DNA of 64,000 nt from NCBI GenBank assembly GCA_022823365.1, contig JAJDXG010000016.1, forward strand, positions 62,001-126,000, read 5' to 3'. The DNA is from Gemmatimonadota bacterium. GTDB taxonomy: Bacteria; Gemmatimonadota; Gemmatimonadetes; Longimicrobiales; Gaopeijiaceae. Positions 25,067 through 33,374 of this stretch are shown here, in pieces. The position numbers were made by a program, and so were the translations under genes. Each line of letters starts with the position of its first letter. Position 1 is the stretch's first letter. The notes under the pieces are model-generated. The model was given only the letters and a program-made list of their open reading frames with translations. It made no database searches and was not told the DNA's origin.

Positions 25067-26859
25067 TGCGGTCGGGACGGGCGGTGTCCCGGGGGAGACG
25101 CGGGTTCCGGCTGAGCGCGGGAGCTGTCGCGCTCCTGCTGTGGGCCGCCCCCGCCGCCGACTCGCCGGTGGCGGACGCGGCGATGCGGGGAGACGCAGAG
25201 GCCGTGCAAGCCCTGATCGCCCGGGGCGCCGACGTGAACGTCCCCCAGGGCGACGGCATGACCGCGCTGCACTGGGCCTCGGAGCGGGCCGACACCGCCC
25301 TGCTGCGCGTCCTGTTGGACGCCGGGGCGGACGTCAGCGCCGTCACGCGCATGGGTGACTACACCCCGCTGCACCTGGCCGCCAAGGCGGGGAGCGCCGA
25401 CGCCGTGGAGGCGCTGCTGGAAGCGGGGAGCGACCCCCTTGGGGTGACCGCGACCGGTGCCGTGACAGCCATGCACTTCGCGGCCGGAGCCGGCAGCGCG
25501 GATGCCATCGCTTCCCTCGCCCGCCACGGCGCGCAGGTCGATGCCCGCGAGTCGGAGCGGGGACAGACGCCGCTCATGTTCGCTGCGGCGAGCGGCCGGG
25601 TGGACGCCGTACGGGGCCTGGTGGCGCTGGGGGCCGACGTTGAGGGCCGCACGCGGGTCGTCGACATCGTGGACCTCGCAGCCGTCGACCGGGAGGCGGG
25701 GGAGGCGCGGGACGAAGTGCTGGAGACTTTCCGGGCGCAGGCGGAGGACCCGCGTTCCTGGCGGCCCTCGCCCGAGCAGGTCCAGGCCGCGGTACGAGCC
25801 GGCCACGAGGTGCAGGCCTCCAGAGCCCAGGCCGCATCCGAACAGGAAGAGGCGGAAATAGCCCCGGACGCCTTTCCGGGATACACGGGCCTGGTCGGTG
25901 CCCAGGGTGGCATGACCGCGCTCCTGCACGCGGTGCGCGAGGGGCACGCCGAGACCGTCCTGGCACTCCTCGAGGCCGGCGCGGACATCAACGGTGTGAC
26001 CGGCGGAGACCACACCAGCCCGCTGCTGATGGCGACCATCAACGGCCACTTCGACCTCGCCATGACCCTGCTCGCACGGGGGGCCGATCCGCGCGTTTCC
26101 AGCGACGCGGGCGCGACCCCGCTGTACGGCGCGATCAACGCCTACTGGGTCCCGAAGTCGCGCTATCCCCAGCAGCAGGCCTATCAGCAGCAGCAGACCA
26201 CTTACCTGGAGTTGATGGAGGCGCTGCTCGAAGCCGGTGCCGACCCCAACGCCCGCCTGACGCGCCATCTCTGGTACATGTCCTACACCTTCGATTTGCT
26301 GCGAGTGGACACCCAGGGCGCCACCCCCTTCTGGCGGGCCGCCTATGGGACGGACGTGGAGGCGATGAAGCTGCTTGTCGCGTACGGCGCGGACCCGTCC
26401 ATCCCGACCATGAAGCCGCCCGAGCGGCGGAGGGGCGGCGAGAACGAGGAGGATCCCTCCGGGCTACCGCCCGTTCCGGTGGGAGGACCGGGCGTCTACG
26501 CGATTCACGCCGCCTCGGGCGTGGGCTACGGAGAGGGGTTTGCGGGCAATTCCCACCGGCACGCTCCCGACGGCTGGCTACCTTCCGTGAGGTATCTGGT
26601 GGAGGAACTCGGGGTCGATGTCAACGCGCGCGACCACAACGGATACAACGCCCTGCATCATGCCGCCTCCCGCGGCGATGTGGAGATGATCCGGTACCTG
26701 GCGGAACGCGGGACGGACGTATTGGCGGTCAGCCGGAGGGGGCAGACGACGGCCGACATGGCGAACGGCCCGTATCAGCGCACCCAGCCCTTCCCGGACG
26801 CGCTGGAACTGCTCGAGAGCCTGGGGGCGCACAACAACAACAACTGCGTGTCCTGCTGA
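25066..26859 (+). CDS. Exported ankyrin-repeat protein, cassette copy 3
   Basis: The protein has 597 residues. The start is fixed by overlap with the DUF1552 stop. A basic N-terminus and hydrophobic core (AGAVALLLWAAPAA) form the signal peptide, and DSPVADAAM opens the repeats as in the other copies. About ten ankyrin units follow with an acidic/Gln-rich linker and the shared module VYAIHAASGVGYGEGF. The C-terminus is four Asn then CVSC. It is the last gene of the presumed six-gene operon; the convergent sugar dehydrogenase ends 34 bases away, and no clear terminator is seen. Confidence 0.88.
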   Translation: MRSGRAVSRGRRGFRLSAGAVALLLWAAPAADSPVADAAMRGDAEAVQALIARGADVNVPQGDGMTALHWASERADTALLRVLLDAGADVSAVTRMGDYTPLHLAAKAGSADAVEALLEAGSDPLGVTATGAVTAMHFAAGAGSADAIASLARHGAQVDARESERGQTPLMFAAASGRVDAVRGLVALGADVEGRTRVVDIVDLAAVDREAGEARDEVLETFRAQAEDPRSWRPSPEQVQAAVRAGHEVQASRAQAASEQEEAEIAPDAFPGYTGLVGAQGGMTALLHAVREGHAETVLALLEAGADINGVTGGDHTSPLLMATINGHFDLAMTLLARGADPRVSSDAGATPLYGAINAYWVPKSRYPQQQAYQQQQTTYLELMEALLEAGADPNARLTRHLWYMSYTFDLLRVDTQGATPFWRAAYGTDVEAMKLLVAYGADPSIPTMKPPERRRGGENEEDPSGLPPVPVGGPGVYAIHAASGVGYGEGFAGNSHRHAPDGWLPSVRYLVEELGVDVNARDHNGYNALHHAASRGDVEMIRYLAERGTDVLAVSRRGQTTADMANGPYQRTQPFPDALELLESLGAHNNNNCVSC

Positions 26860-26893
26860 AGCCCGGATCGTCGCTGCGCGAGCAGTCCCAGGG

Positions 26894-28306
26894 CTACCCG
26901 CCGGGGACCAGAAGGCGAATAACGCCGTCCCGCTTGTTCAGCAACAGCACCTGACCGTCGGGCCCCGACCCGAAGCGCAGGTCCGCGCGAGTCGCGGCCT
27001 CGCGCCCCTGTGAGGCGTTCGTCTCGCGTATCACCTGAAGCAGCGTCTTCGCCTGGCCACCATCGTTGAGCAGGACCCTCCGGATCGGCTTCTGCCCCCC
27101 CTCGGGAAGCTCATCGGCGCTGATGTAGAAGATCTCGCCGCTCGGGTTGTCGCCGAACAGGACCAGACCCGTGAGTTGGGGGATCTCCGCCGAGCGGTAG
27201 ACATGGACACCGGTTGCGGCCGACTGCCGCTGCAGCAACGAATCCAACTGGCCGTATTCGGCGACCGGGTACCGGAAGGCCGGGTCGCCGCGCGGATTCT
27301 CGAGCCGGACTTCCGAGCGGCTCACGAACCTGAAGCTGCCCTCCCAGACGTTCCACCCCAGGTTGTCGCCCGCTTCCACCAGGCTCAGCTCCTCTACGAT
27401 GTTCTGGCCGATGTCGGCCATGAACATGTTCCCGGTCTCGGGATCCCAGGCGAAGCGCTGGGGATTGCGGGCGCCGTACGCGTAGATCTCGCCGAGGGTG
27501 TCGTCGGATCCGTCGCCCGCGAAGGGGTTGTGGGCGGGGATGCCGTATTGTCCGTTTGCGCTGTTCGACCCGAGGGGATCGATCCTGAGGATCTTCCCGA
27601 ACGCCGAACTCAGGTCCTGCGAGAGGTTCAGCGGGTCGCCGCCGCTGCCCCCGTCCGCCGACCCGACGTACAGCATCCCGAAGTCAGGGTCTCCGGCGGA
27701 CGCGGTCGGGTTGAAGGCGAGCTGGCCGCCGTTGTGGTTGCCGAAGGGCTGCTGCTGCCGGAGGAGTTCGCGGGGCGCGCCGCCGTCGTAGGTCGGCGCA
27801 CCGGGATCGCGCGTGACCCATTCGTGCAGGACCGTGTCATGGGAGTCGTTGCCGCCCGCGGGCGTGAAGTCAGGCACGGGATCCGTGTTGTCGGTGTCGG
27901 TCCAGGTGTAGAAGCGACCGAATCCCGGGCTTCCCGGATCCCCGAACTGCGGATGGAACGCGAAGCTCTGGAAACCCCTCTCGCCCCCGCGGGAGTGGAC
28001 GCCGATCCCCCAACGGGGATCGTTGATGTCCAGGTATTCCCTCACCACCCCGTCGGCATAGCTCACAGAATAGAGCGGCCCCCGCATGTCGTTTATGAAC
28101 ATGCGGCCTGTGCCGGGCTCATCGACGAGGAGCATCATCCGCGCGGGCGCCCCATCGACATCGGGCAGCCGCGCGAACTCCACGAAGTCCACCACGATCA
28201 CACCCTCGGTGGTCTCGATCGGGCGGGGGAATGGATCGTTGGTACCCTGGGCCGCCGCCGGCGCGGCGACGAGCGCGGCCGCGACCATGCTCCCGAGCGC
28301 GCTCAT
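26894..28306 (-). CDS. PQQ-type glucose/sorbosone dehydrogenase-like exported protein
   Basis: The protein has 470 residues. The ATG at 28306 has GGAGG eight bases upstream and opens a signal peptide (MSALGSMVAAALVAAPAAAQ). The mature part is a six-bladed propeller of the glucose/sorbosone dehydrogenase type, with blade motifs such as HNGGQLAFNP, FGKILRIDP, YGARNPQRFAWDP and ADIGQNIVEE. Members oxidise sugars or polyols with PQQ in the periplasm, but many are uncharacterised. It follows the DUF4168-like gene after 43 bases, probably on one transcript. Confidence 0.85.
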   Translation of the reverse strand: MSALGSMVAAALVAAPAAAQGTNDPFPRPIETTEGVIVVDFVEFARLPDVDGAPARMMLLVDEPGTGRMFINDMRGPLYSVSYADGVVREYLDINDPRWGIGVHSRGGERGFQSFAFHPQFGDPGSPGFGRFYTWTDTDNTDPVPDFTPAGGNDSHDTVLHEWVTRDPGAPTYDGGAPRELLRQQQPFGNHNGGQLAFNPTASAGDPDFGMLYVGSADGGSGGDPLNLSQDLSSAFGKILRIDPLGSNSANGQYGIPAHNPFAGDGSDDTLGEIYAYGARNPQRFAWDPETGNMFMADIGQNIVEELSLVEAGDNLGWNVWEGSFRFVSRSEVRLENPRGDPAFRYPVAEYGQLDSLLQRQSAATGVHVYRSAEIPQLTGLVLFGDNPSGEIFYISADELPEGGQKPIRRVLLNDGGQAKTLLQVIRETNASQGREAATRADLRFGSGPDGQVLLLNKRDGVIRLLVPGG

Positions 28307-28349
28307 CCCTTTTACCTCCCCTCCGGGGTACCTGATGATGTCCTGCCGA

Positions 28350-28733
28350 TCAGGCCCCGCCCATCTCCTCCAGCAGCCGCTCGAACTCTTCGCGCCGCTC
28401 CTGGTCCAGGCTGACCTCGAGGGTGAAGAGCTGGTATTCCTCCTCGGACATCCCGTGGGTCTCGTATATCTCGGCAAGCCTCTGGTCCATCTCGGAGCGC
28501 AGTTCGTCCTTGCCGGGATCGTCGTGGACCACGGCGATCGCCTGGTTGAACTCCTCACGGGCCTCGACCACCTCGATATGGACCTGAACGAAGAGCTGGA
28601 ACCGTTCGTCGCTCGCTGCGGGCGCCGGTGCTTCGTCCTCCTGCTGAGCGTGGAGCGTCGAGGGCCCCACGATAAGCAGAGAGGCAAGCGCCAGCAGACC
28701 ACCCGGAACCGTGAGTGTCGGGGCCTTTCTCAT
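28350..28733 (-). CDS. DUF4168-like exported protein
   Basis: The protein has 127 residues. The start MRKAPTLT at 28733 gives a clear signal peptide ending at STLHAQQ. The mature part is an all-helical, highly charged domain (FQLFVQVHIEVVEAR, then LAEIYETHGMSEEEY) that fits DUF4168. Function is unknown. It is the first gene of the unit with the sugar dehydrogenase. Confidence 0.65.
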   Translation of the reverse strand: MRKAPTLTVPGGLLALASLLIVGPSTLHAQQEDEAPAPAASDERFQLFVQVHIEVVEAREEFNQAIAVVHDDPGKDELRSEMDQRLAEIYETHGMSEEEYQLFTLEVSLDQERREEFERLLEEMGGA

Positions 28734-28849
28734 CGCAATACTCTCCTTCCGGGTGCGCCCCGGGCTTCGGGGGCACGGATACTTGTTGAGCGGGGTACGA
28801 CGCGACAAGGCCTTCATGCCCGGCCGGCGCGACCAACGTACTATATTAT

Positions 28850-28869
28850 CTTGTCTGGACTTGTCCGGA
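28850..28869. repeat. Tandem 10-bp direct repeat in a divergent promoter region
   Basis: CTTGTCTGGA and CTTGTCCGGA lie directly in tandem (9 of 10 bases match), beside an AT-rich ATATTAT patch that could be a -10 element for the minus-strand DUF4168 unit. The 262-base gap (28734-28995) also serves the plus-strand FmdB gene. A regulator site is possible. Confidence 0.3.
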
Positions 28870-28995
28870 AACAAGCCCCGGTTGCGTTGACTGCGGCGGA
28901 TGATGATCTTGGGGCCGGACCGTTCCTTGCGGGCCGAGACGAACGGCCCTTGCGGGAACGGCCCTGTTGGCGATGACGCCGTGATGGAGGAGGCG

Positions 28996-29247
28996 ATGCC
29001 CGTCTACGAGTACGTTTGCAACGATTGCGGGCGGCAGTTCGAGGTTCTCGTGCTGAGGCAGGAGACCGCAGCCTGCCCCTCGTGCAGGAGCGTCGACCTC
29101 AAGCGGCTTCTTTCCGTACCCAGGGTCAAGTCTTCTTCGACACATGAGTTGGCGATGCGGGCCGCAAAGAAGCGTGACCAGGCCCAGGCCTGGGAGCGGG
29201 TGAACGAACAGCGCAAATACGAGGAGAGTCACGACCGGCACGGCTGA
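28996..29247 (+). CDS. FmdB-family zinc-ribbon protein
   Basis: The protein has 83 residues. The ATG at 28996 follows GGAGGAGG and yields the canonical start MPVYEYVCNDCG. Two CxxC pairs (C8/C11 and the CPSC pair near 28-31) form the zinc ribbon, and a charged helical tail follows. FmdB-type proteins are small putative regulators. An ATG four codons upstream is less likely. The cytochrome c gene begins 65 bases downstream. Confidence 0.85.
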   Translation: MPVYEYVCNDCGRQFEVLVLRQETAACPSCRSVDLKRLLSVPRVKSSSTHELAMRAAKKRDQAQAWERVNEQRKYEESHDRHG

Positions 29248-29312
29248 ACCTGCCCGGTCCGGGGCGCGAGCGAGGCCCCACGAGAGTTACCGTGAACCGA
29301 AGAGGAGTAGAG

Positions 29313-29714
29313 ATGATCGCGAATGGAAAATGGGGCCTCGTCGCCGTGGGCATGCTGGTGATGGCGGCTGCCGTGCCGGCCGCCGAGTCCGGCGTCCCGC
29401 AGGCTCTGCCGGAAGGCGTGACCGAAGAAATGGTGGAAGAAGGCAGGGCGCTCTTTGCGAGCGACGCGCTGTGCTTCACCTGCCACGCGACCGGAGAGGG
29501 AGTCCCGAACCTGGGACCCGACCTGACCGACGACACCTGGCTCAACATCGAGGATCCCACTTCCTACGACCAGTTTGTGGAGCTGATCAACACGGGCGTG
29601 CCCATGCCCAAGGAGCACATGATCCCCATGGTCCCGCGCGCGGGGAGCCCCATCAACGACGAGCAGGTCAGGGCCGTCGCGGCGTTCGTCTGGACGCTGG
29701 CTAACGGAAGCTAG
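29313..29714 (+). CDS. Small exported mono-heme cytochrome c
   Basis: The protein has 133 residues. I chose the ATG at 29313, with AGGAG upstream, over the in-frame GTG at 29292. A signal peptide ends near VPAAES. The heme site is C54-FT-C57-H58, and a Met-rich segment (MIPMVPRAG) supplies the likely sixth ligand. The length and pattern fit a class I cytochrome c that shuttles electrons in the periplasm. It is followed by a good terminator. Confidence 0.88.
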   Translation: MIANGKWGLVAVGMLVMAAAVPAAESGVPQALPEGVTEEMVEEGRALFASDALCFTCHATGEGVPNLGPDLTDDTWLNIEDPTSYDQFVELINTGVPMPKEHMIPMVPRAGSPINDEQVRAVAAFVWTLANGS

Positions 29715-29763
29715 ACCACACTCTGCGCGCTCTGCGGGTACACGCGCGACCCGCAGGAAGAAA

Positions 29764-29805
29764 AAGGCCCGCCGCCTCTTCAACCTGGAAGGGGCGGCGG
29801 GCTTT
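29764..29805 (+). terminator. Rho-independent terminator after the cytochrome c gene
   Basis: The strong stem (GCCCGCCGCC at 29767-29776 with GGCGGCGGGC at 29793-29802) is extended by a weaker inner stem. It has an A-run before it and TTTCTCTGTT after it. The A-run on the left would also serve the convergent gene ending at 29876. Confidence 0.75.
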
Positions 29806-29875
29806 CTCTGTTGCCCTGGCGCGTGATCTGCGTCACCCGCTCGGGGCGCCGTACCTCAGCGATTGAGGGTCGGGG

Positions 29876-30529
29876 TCAGCCCCCCATGCCCTCGCCGCGC
29901 TTCATGAAGCCCATGTGGGCGTTGGCCTGCTCGAGGCCGCCCTCGCCTTCCTGCCAGCCGACGCGCCCGTCGCCGTTGGCGTCGAGCCCGGAGACCAGTT
30001 GGCCGGCCACTTCCGCCATCTCCTCGACCAGAGGCGCGGCGGCATCGGCGGACTCGGCTTCCTGAATCTGGGCAGCCAGTTCAAGAATGCGGTCCGCCCG
30101 CGCCACCGTGTTGTTGGCGGAGGTGGAGACGTGGTTCGAGTGCGTGCGGATGTTGTCGGTCGCGCCCTCGGAGTCGGCTGCCATCGAGATGTGGCGGGCG
30201 GCTCCCGACGCAGCCTGCTTCACGCCGTAGCCGGCGCCGGGGCCGTTCTCCACGACGCTGGGATCGACGGCATGCTGCACGTGACCGGTGTGACGCTGCA
30301 TGGCGCCGAGGTCGGTCAGGTCACGCGCCGCCAGGCCCGCGTGCATGGCCGCGACCTCGGCCTCGGCGATCGCGGCGGGAAGCAGTCCCATCCCGTCGGG
30401 CGTGCCGCGGAACCCGTCCGCGACGTGTCCCATGTGAGCGTGTGCGGGGCTGTCCTGGGCGACCGCGTCAGTCGCGAAACCGACCACGGCGAGCGCCATC
30501 AGGGCGATGGTGAATGGGTGTGCGCGCAT
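29876..30529 (-). CDS. His/Met-rich exported protein with EF-hand-like loop
   Basis: The protein has 217 residues. The ATG at 30529 has GGAGG upstream, and the signal peptide ends at AVAQDS. The mature part is mostly helical with many His and Met (HAHMGH, then MQRHTGHVQHAVD) and a C-terminal DANGDGRVGWQE that matches a calcium-binding EF-hand loop. I do not recognise the family. Metal binding in the periplasm is plausible but inferred only from composition. Confidence 0.6.
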   Translation of the reverse strand: MRAHPFTIALMALAVVGFATDAVAQDSPAHAHMGHVADGFRGTPDGMGLLPAAIAEAEVAAMHAGLAARDLTDLGAMQRHTGHVQHAVDPSVVENGPGAGYGVKQAASGAARHISMAADSEGATDNIRTHSNHVSTSANNTVARADRILELAAQIQEAESADAAAPLVEEMAEVAGQLVSGLDANGDGRVGWQEGEGGLEQANAHMGFMKRGEGMGG

Positions 30530-30706
30530 GGAGTACCTCCGTGAAGAATGAAGGGGATGAATCTTCTGGTGAACCTGTGAAAGACCTCCTGAAACCGGCG
30601 GCTTTCCCCGACGATTCCCGTCGCCGGAGACACCTGCAGGAAAATTGCATGTCGCGGCGGTGACAGGCAAGCGAGGGGATGTTGATGCAGTGATGCCCTG
30701 TCTTCG

Positions 30707-32011
30707 CTACTCGAGGATCCCGGGCTTCGTGTCGCGCAGGATGGAGAGGATGGCTTCGCGGTCGCCCGCGGAGAGATGCGCGAAATCCCGGCCGCCCTCT
30801 TCGCCCCGGAGGACGCTCAGGATGCGCCCGTCGACGTAGGCGCGCGCCTGGGGCGGGAGGGCGTCGTACTCCGGCGAGTGGATCAGGTAGCTCAACGGGT
30901 GGCGGAAGAGCCGGGTGCGGAGATCCAGGTCGCGGAGGGAGCGGCCCTGCGCGTCCCGGCGGCCGCGGGCCGTGAAGTCGGCGGCGAAGGTCGAGGTGCC
31001 CTCGATGGGGTCTTCCAGGCGCGGGGTGCCTACGAAAAACAGAGCGCGCACGAGCGACTCGCCAAGGCCCTCGACCAGCCGGGCGGTGCGCGGGGACATC
31101 TCGCCGGTGGGCAGTCCGTCCTCCTGATCGATGTGAAGGCGGGTGTGAACACGGTATCCCAGCAGCGTGATGAGGTTCTGCACGGTAGTTTGGTGCTCGG
31201 CGATCAGCAGGGCCACGATGTCGCTGTGGGCGCCGAGGTAGGGGGTGAGGTCGATGAGCTCGCCGAGGTCGGTGAGATTGCCGCCCGCGGTCAGGGAGTC
31301 CCCCCTGCGGCCGAGGGCGACGTTCCCCATGTGGAGCTGGTCGCCGTGCGTGCCTGTGACGTACCAGCCACCCCAGCGGTCCCGGATGGGAGTGGTGTCG
31401 GTGGTGACCTGCCACAGCTCGTGGGAGGCCAGCTGGCCGTTCTCGTCGGTCGGCCCGGATCCCATGATGTGGCGGGGCACCCCGCCTCCGGTGAGCGAGT
31501 AGGAGTCGTGGCACTGGAGGCAGAGGCCGGTCTGGCGGCGGATGCGGGGCCCCTCCTCCCCGTCCGGCTCAAGGTTGTAGAAGACCGGTCCCAGCTCGGG
31601 GTCCTGGGCGGAGATTTCGAGGCCGTCCGCTCCCGGCGTCCACGCGACATAGACGCGGTCGTTGAAGTAGATGGCGCGCGGGGTCTCGGGCCAGATGAGC
31701 CGCGCCAGCAGGCTGGTCTTGGAGAAAACCAGCATCTGGGAGGAGACCGGGATGCGCAGTTCGCGCAGGACGGCCCCCAGGTAGGCGCTCGGGCCCTCGC
31801 GGTCGAGGGTCACTTCCCCGCTCTCCAGGCCGCGGGCGAGGACGGCCACCGGGTCGGTGGTCTCGCCGGTTGCGTAGGGGATGGTGGGGTATTGGGTGTC
31901 GTAGGGGAGCTGAGGGCTGGCGGGCGCCGGGACGGGGGCCGCGACCGCGTCGGCCGGCGTGGCGAGGGCGAACAGGATCGCAGCCGTGGCCGGGAGGCGG
32001 ACCGACCTCAT
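30707..32011 (-). CDS. Exported c-type cytochrome-like protein with a central CxxCH
   Basis: The protein has 434 residues. The signal peptide ends near ADAVAAP. A single heme site C164-LQ-C167-H168 sits in the middle of the chain, not inside a small cytochrome domain. Conserved-looking stretches around it (YFNDRVYVAW, then SHELWQVTTDTTPIRDRWGGWYVTG) suggest a larger enzyme-like fold. The start overlaps the amidohydrolase stop (ATGA), so the two proteins are made together. Function is unknown. Confidence 0.7.
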   Translation of the reverse strand: MRSVRLPATAAILFALATPADAVAAPVPAPASPQLPYDTQYPTIPYATGETTDPVAVLARGLESGEVTLDREGPSAYLGAVLRELRIPVSSQMLVFSKTSLLARLIWPETPRAIYFNDRVYVAWTPGADGLEISAQDPELGPVFYNLEPDGEEGPRIRRQTGLCLQCHDSYSLTGGGVPRHIMGSGPTDENGQLASHELWQVTTDTTPIRDRWGGWYVTGTHGDQLHMGNVALGRRGDSLTAGGNLTDLGELIDLTPYLGAHSDIVALLIAEHQTTVQNLITLLGYRVHTRLHIDQEDGLPTGEMSPRTARLVEGLGESLVRALFFVGTPRLEDPIEGTSTFAADFTARGRRDAQGRSLRDLDLRTRLFRHPLSYLIHSPEYDALPPQARAYVDGRILSVLRGEEGGRDFAHLSAGDREAILSILRDTKPGILE

Positions 32012-33258
32012 CGCGTGATCGCTCCGTAGGGCCGTCCGGCCCGCATGGCGGCGTACGGCACAAGCCGCCGCGCAGCCGTCCGGCGCTTGCCTCCGGAGTC
32101 CACCAGCTCGTAGTCGCCCTCCACCATCTGGAAGACGGAGAGGTCGGCCACGGCGCCCTCGCGCAGGGTGCCCAGCTCCTCCCCGAAGTCGAAGATGTCC
32201 GCGGGGGTGGAGGTGGCACAGCGGATCACCTCCTCGAGCGACATGCCCATGTGCAGGAACTTCGTCAGGGTGGTGGGCAGGCCGAACACCGGACCGAGCG
32301 CGTTGCCGCGATGCACGTCGCTGGAGATGGCGGCAAGCCGGATGCCCTGGCCGAGTGCGCGCTCGGCGACGTCGAAGTCAAGGTTGCCGCGGCCGTGGCC
32401 GATGTCGAGGTGGATGCCGCGCTCGACCGCCTCGAGCACTTCCGGGTAGACGGTGCCGGCATCGTCGAGGATGCTCCCGCTGCGGCGCAGGGCGTGGGTC
32501 ACCACATCGCCCGGGCGGAGCATCTCCAGGATGCGCGGCAGGGGCGATGTCTGGCCGCCGATGTGCACCATGATGAGCACTCCGGCGCCCTCGGCGGCCA
32601 GCCGGGTGAGGCGCATGACCTCGAGGTCGTCGCCGCCCGGGATTCCGGACAGCATGCGCACCTTGAGGCCCACGATAACCTCCCGGTTGGCCTCCACGGT
32701 CGCGACGATGGCGTCCGGGTCGATGTACGCGAGGTCGGCCAGCTCGTTGGAGATGGTCATGCCCGGGCTGGACACGTTGAGGAGGGCGTACACGCGCGTT
32801 CGCGCGGGCGCGGCCACGTAGGTCCTGAAGCCCGGGAAGGTGGTAACGCCCGACGAGCCGGCGTCAACAACGGTGGTGACCCCCTTGGCGATCCCCACCA
32901 CGTCCGGCTCGATGGAAACGCCCGAGACGCCGTCGTAGACGTGCACATGGACGTCGATGAGGCCCGGCGTGACGATCATCCCGTGCGCGCGCACCACCTG
33001 GCGGCCTTCGCTCTCGGCGATGCGCTCGGCCACGCGCGCCACCCGCCCGCCGGTGATGCCGATGTCGCGGGGCGCGTCGATCCCCTCGGCAGGGTCGATC
33101 AGCCGGCCACCGACCACCACCGTGTCGAACTGGCGTTCCTGCCACGGCCGCACCGGGAACGGAAGCGCCATCGCGATTCCCGCGCTCGCGGCGCCGGCCA
33201 CGAACTGGCGGCGCGTGATCCCGGAACCGGGTGGAGATGGCGGCGGCGCGTTGATCAC
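32008..33258 (-). CDS. Tat-exported amidohydrolase/deacetylase-family metallohydrolase
   Basis: The protein has 416 residues. A Tat signal (TRRQFVAGAA near 16-25) precedes an amidohydrolase fold with the metal-binding DVHVHVYD, a candidate carboxylated lysine in VGLKVRM, later histidines in MVHIGG and DIGHGRG, and the SSDVH segment. It is closest in pattern to the EF_0837/AHA_3915 deacetylase-like branch, whose substrates are poorly known. The stop overlaps the cytochrome-like gene start. The SusD gene ends 116 bases upstream on the same strand. Confidence 0.8.
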   Translation of the reverse strand: MINAPPPSPPGSGITRRQFVAGAASAGIAMALPFPVRPWQERQFDTVVVGGRLIDPAEGIDAPRDIGITGGRVARVAERIAESEGRQVVRAHGMIVTPGLIDVHVHVYDGVSGVSIEPDVVGIAKGVTTVVDAGSSGVTTFPGFRTYVAAPARTRVYALLNVSSPGMTISNELADLAYIDPDAIVATVEANREVIVGLKVRMLSGIPGGDDLEVMRLTRLAAEGAGVLIMVHIGGQTSPLPRILEMLRPGDVVTHALRRSGSILDDAGTVYPEVLEAVERGIHLDIGHGRGNLDFDVAERALGQGIRLAAISSDVHRGNALGPVFGLPTTLTKFLHMGMSLEEVIRCATSTPADIFDFGEELGTLREGAVADLSVFQMVEGDYELVDSGGKRRTAARRLVPYAAMRAGRPYGAITR

Positions 33259-33374
33259 TGCAGGGCCTCCCTGCTCGGTCGTCGGGACACGACGGCAATA
33301 TACGCGAAGCGGCTGCCGAAAGCCCGAAGGCTCCCGGCAGCCGCCGGTCCAACTCGTCCCGTAAGGGCGATCGA

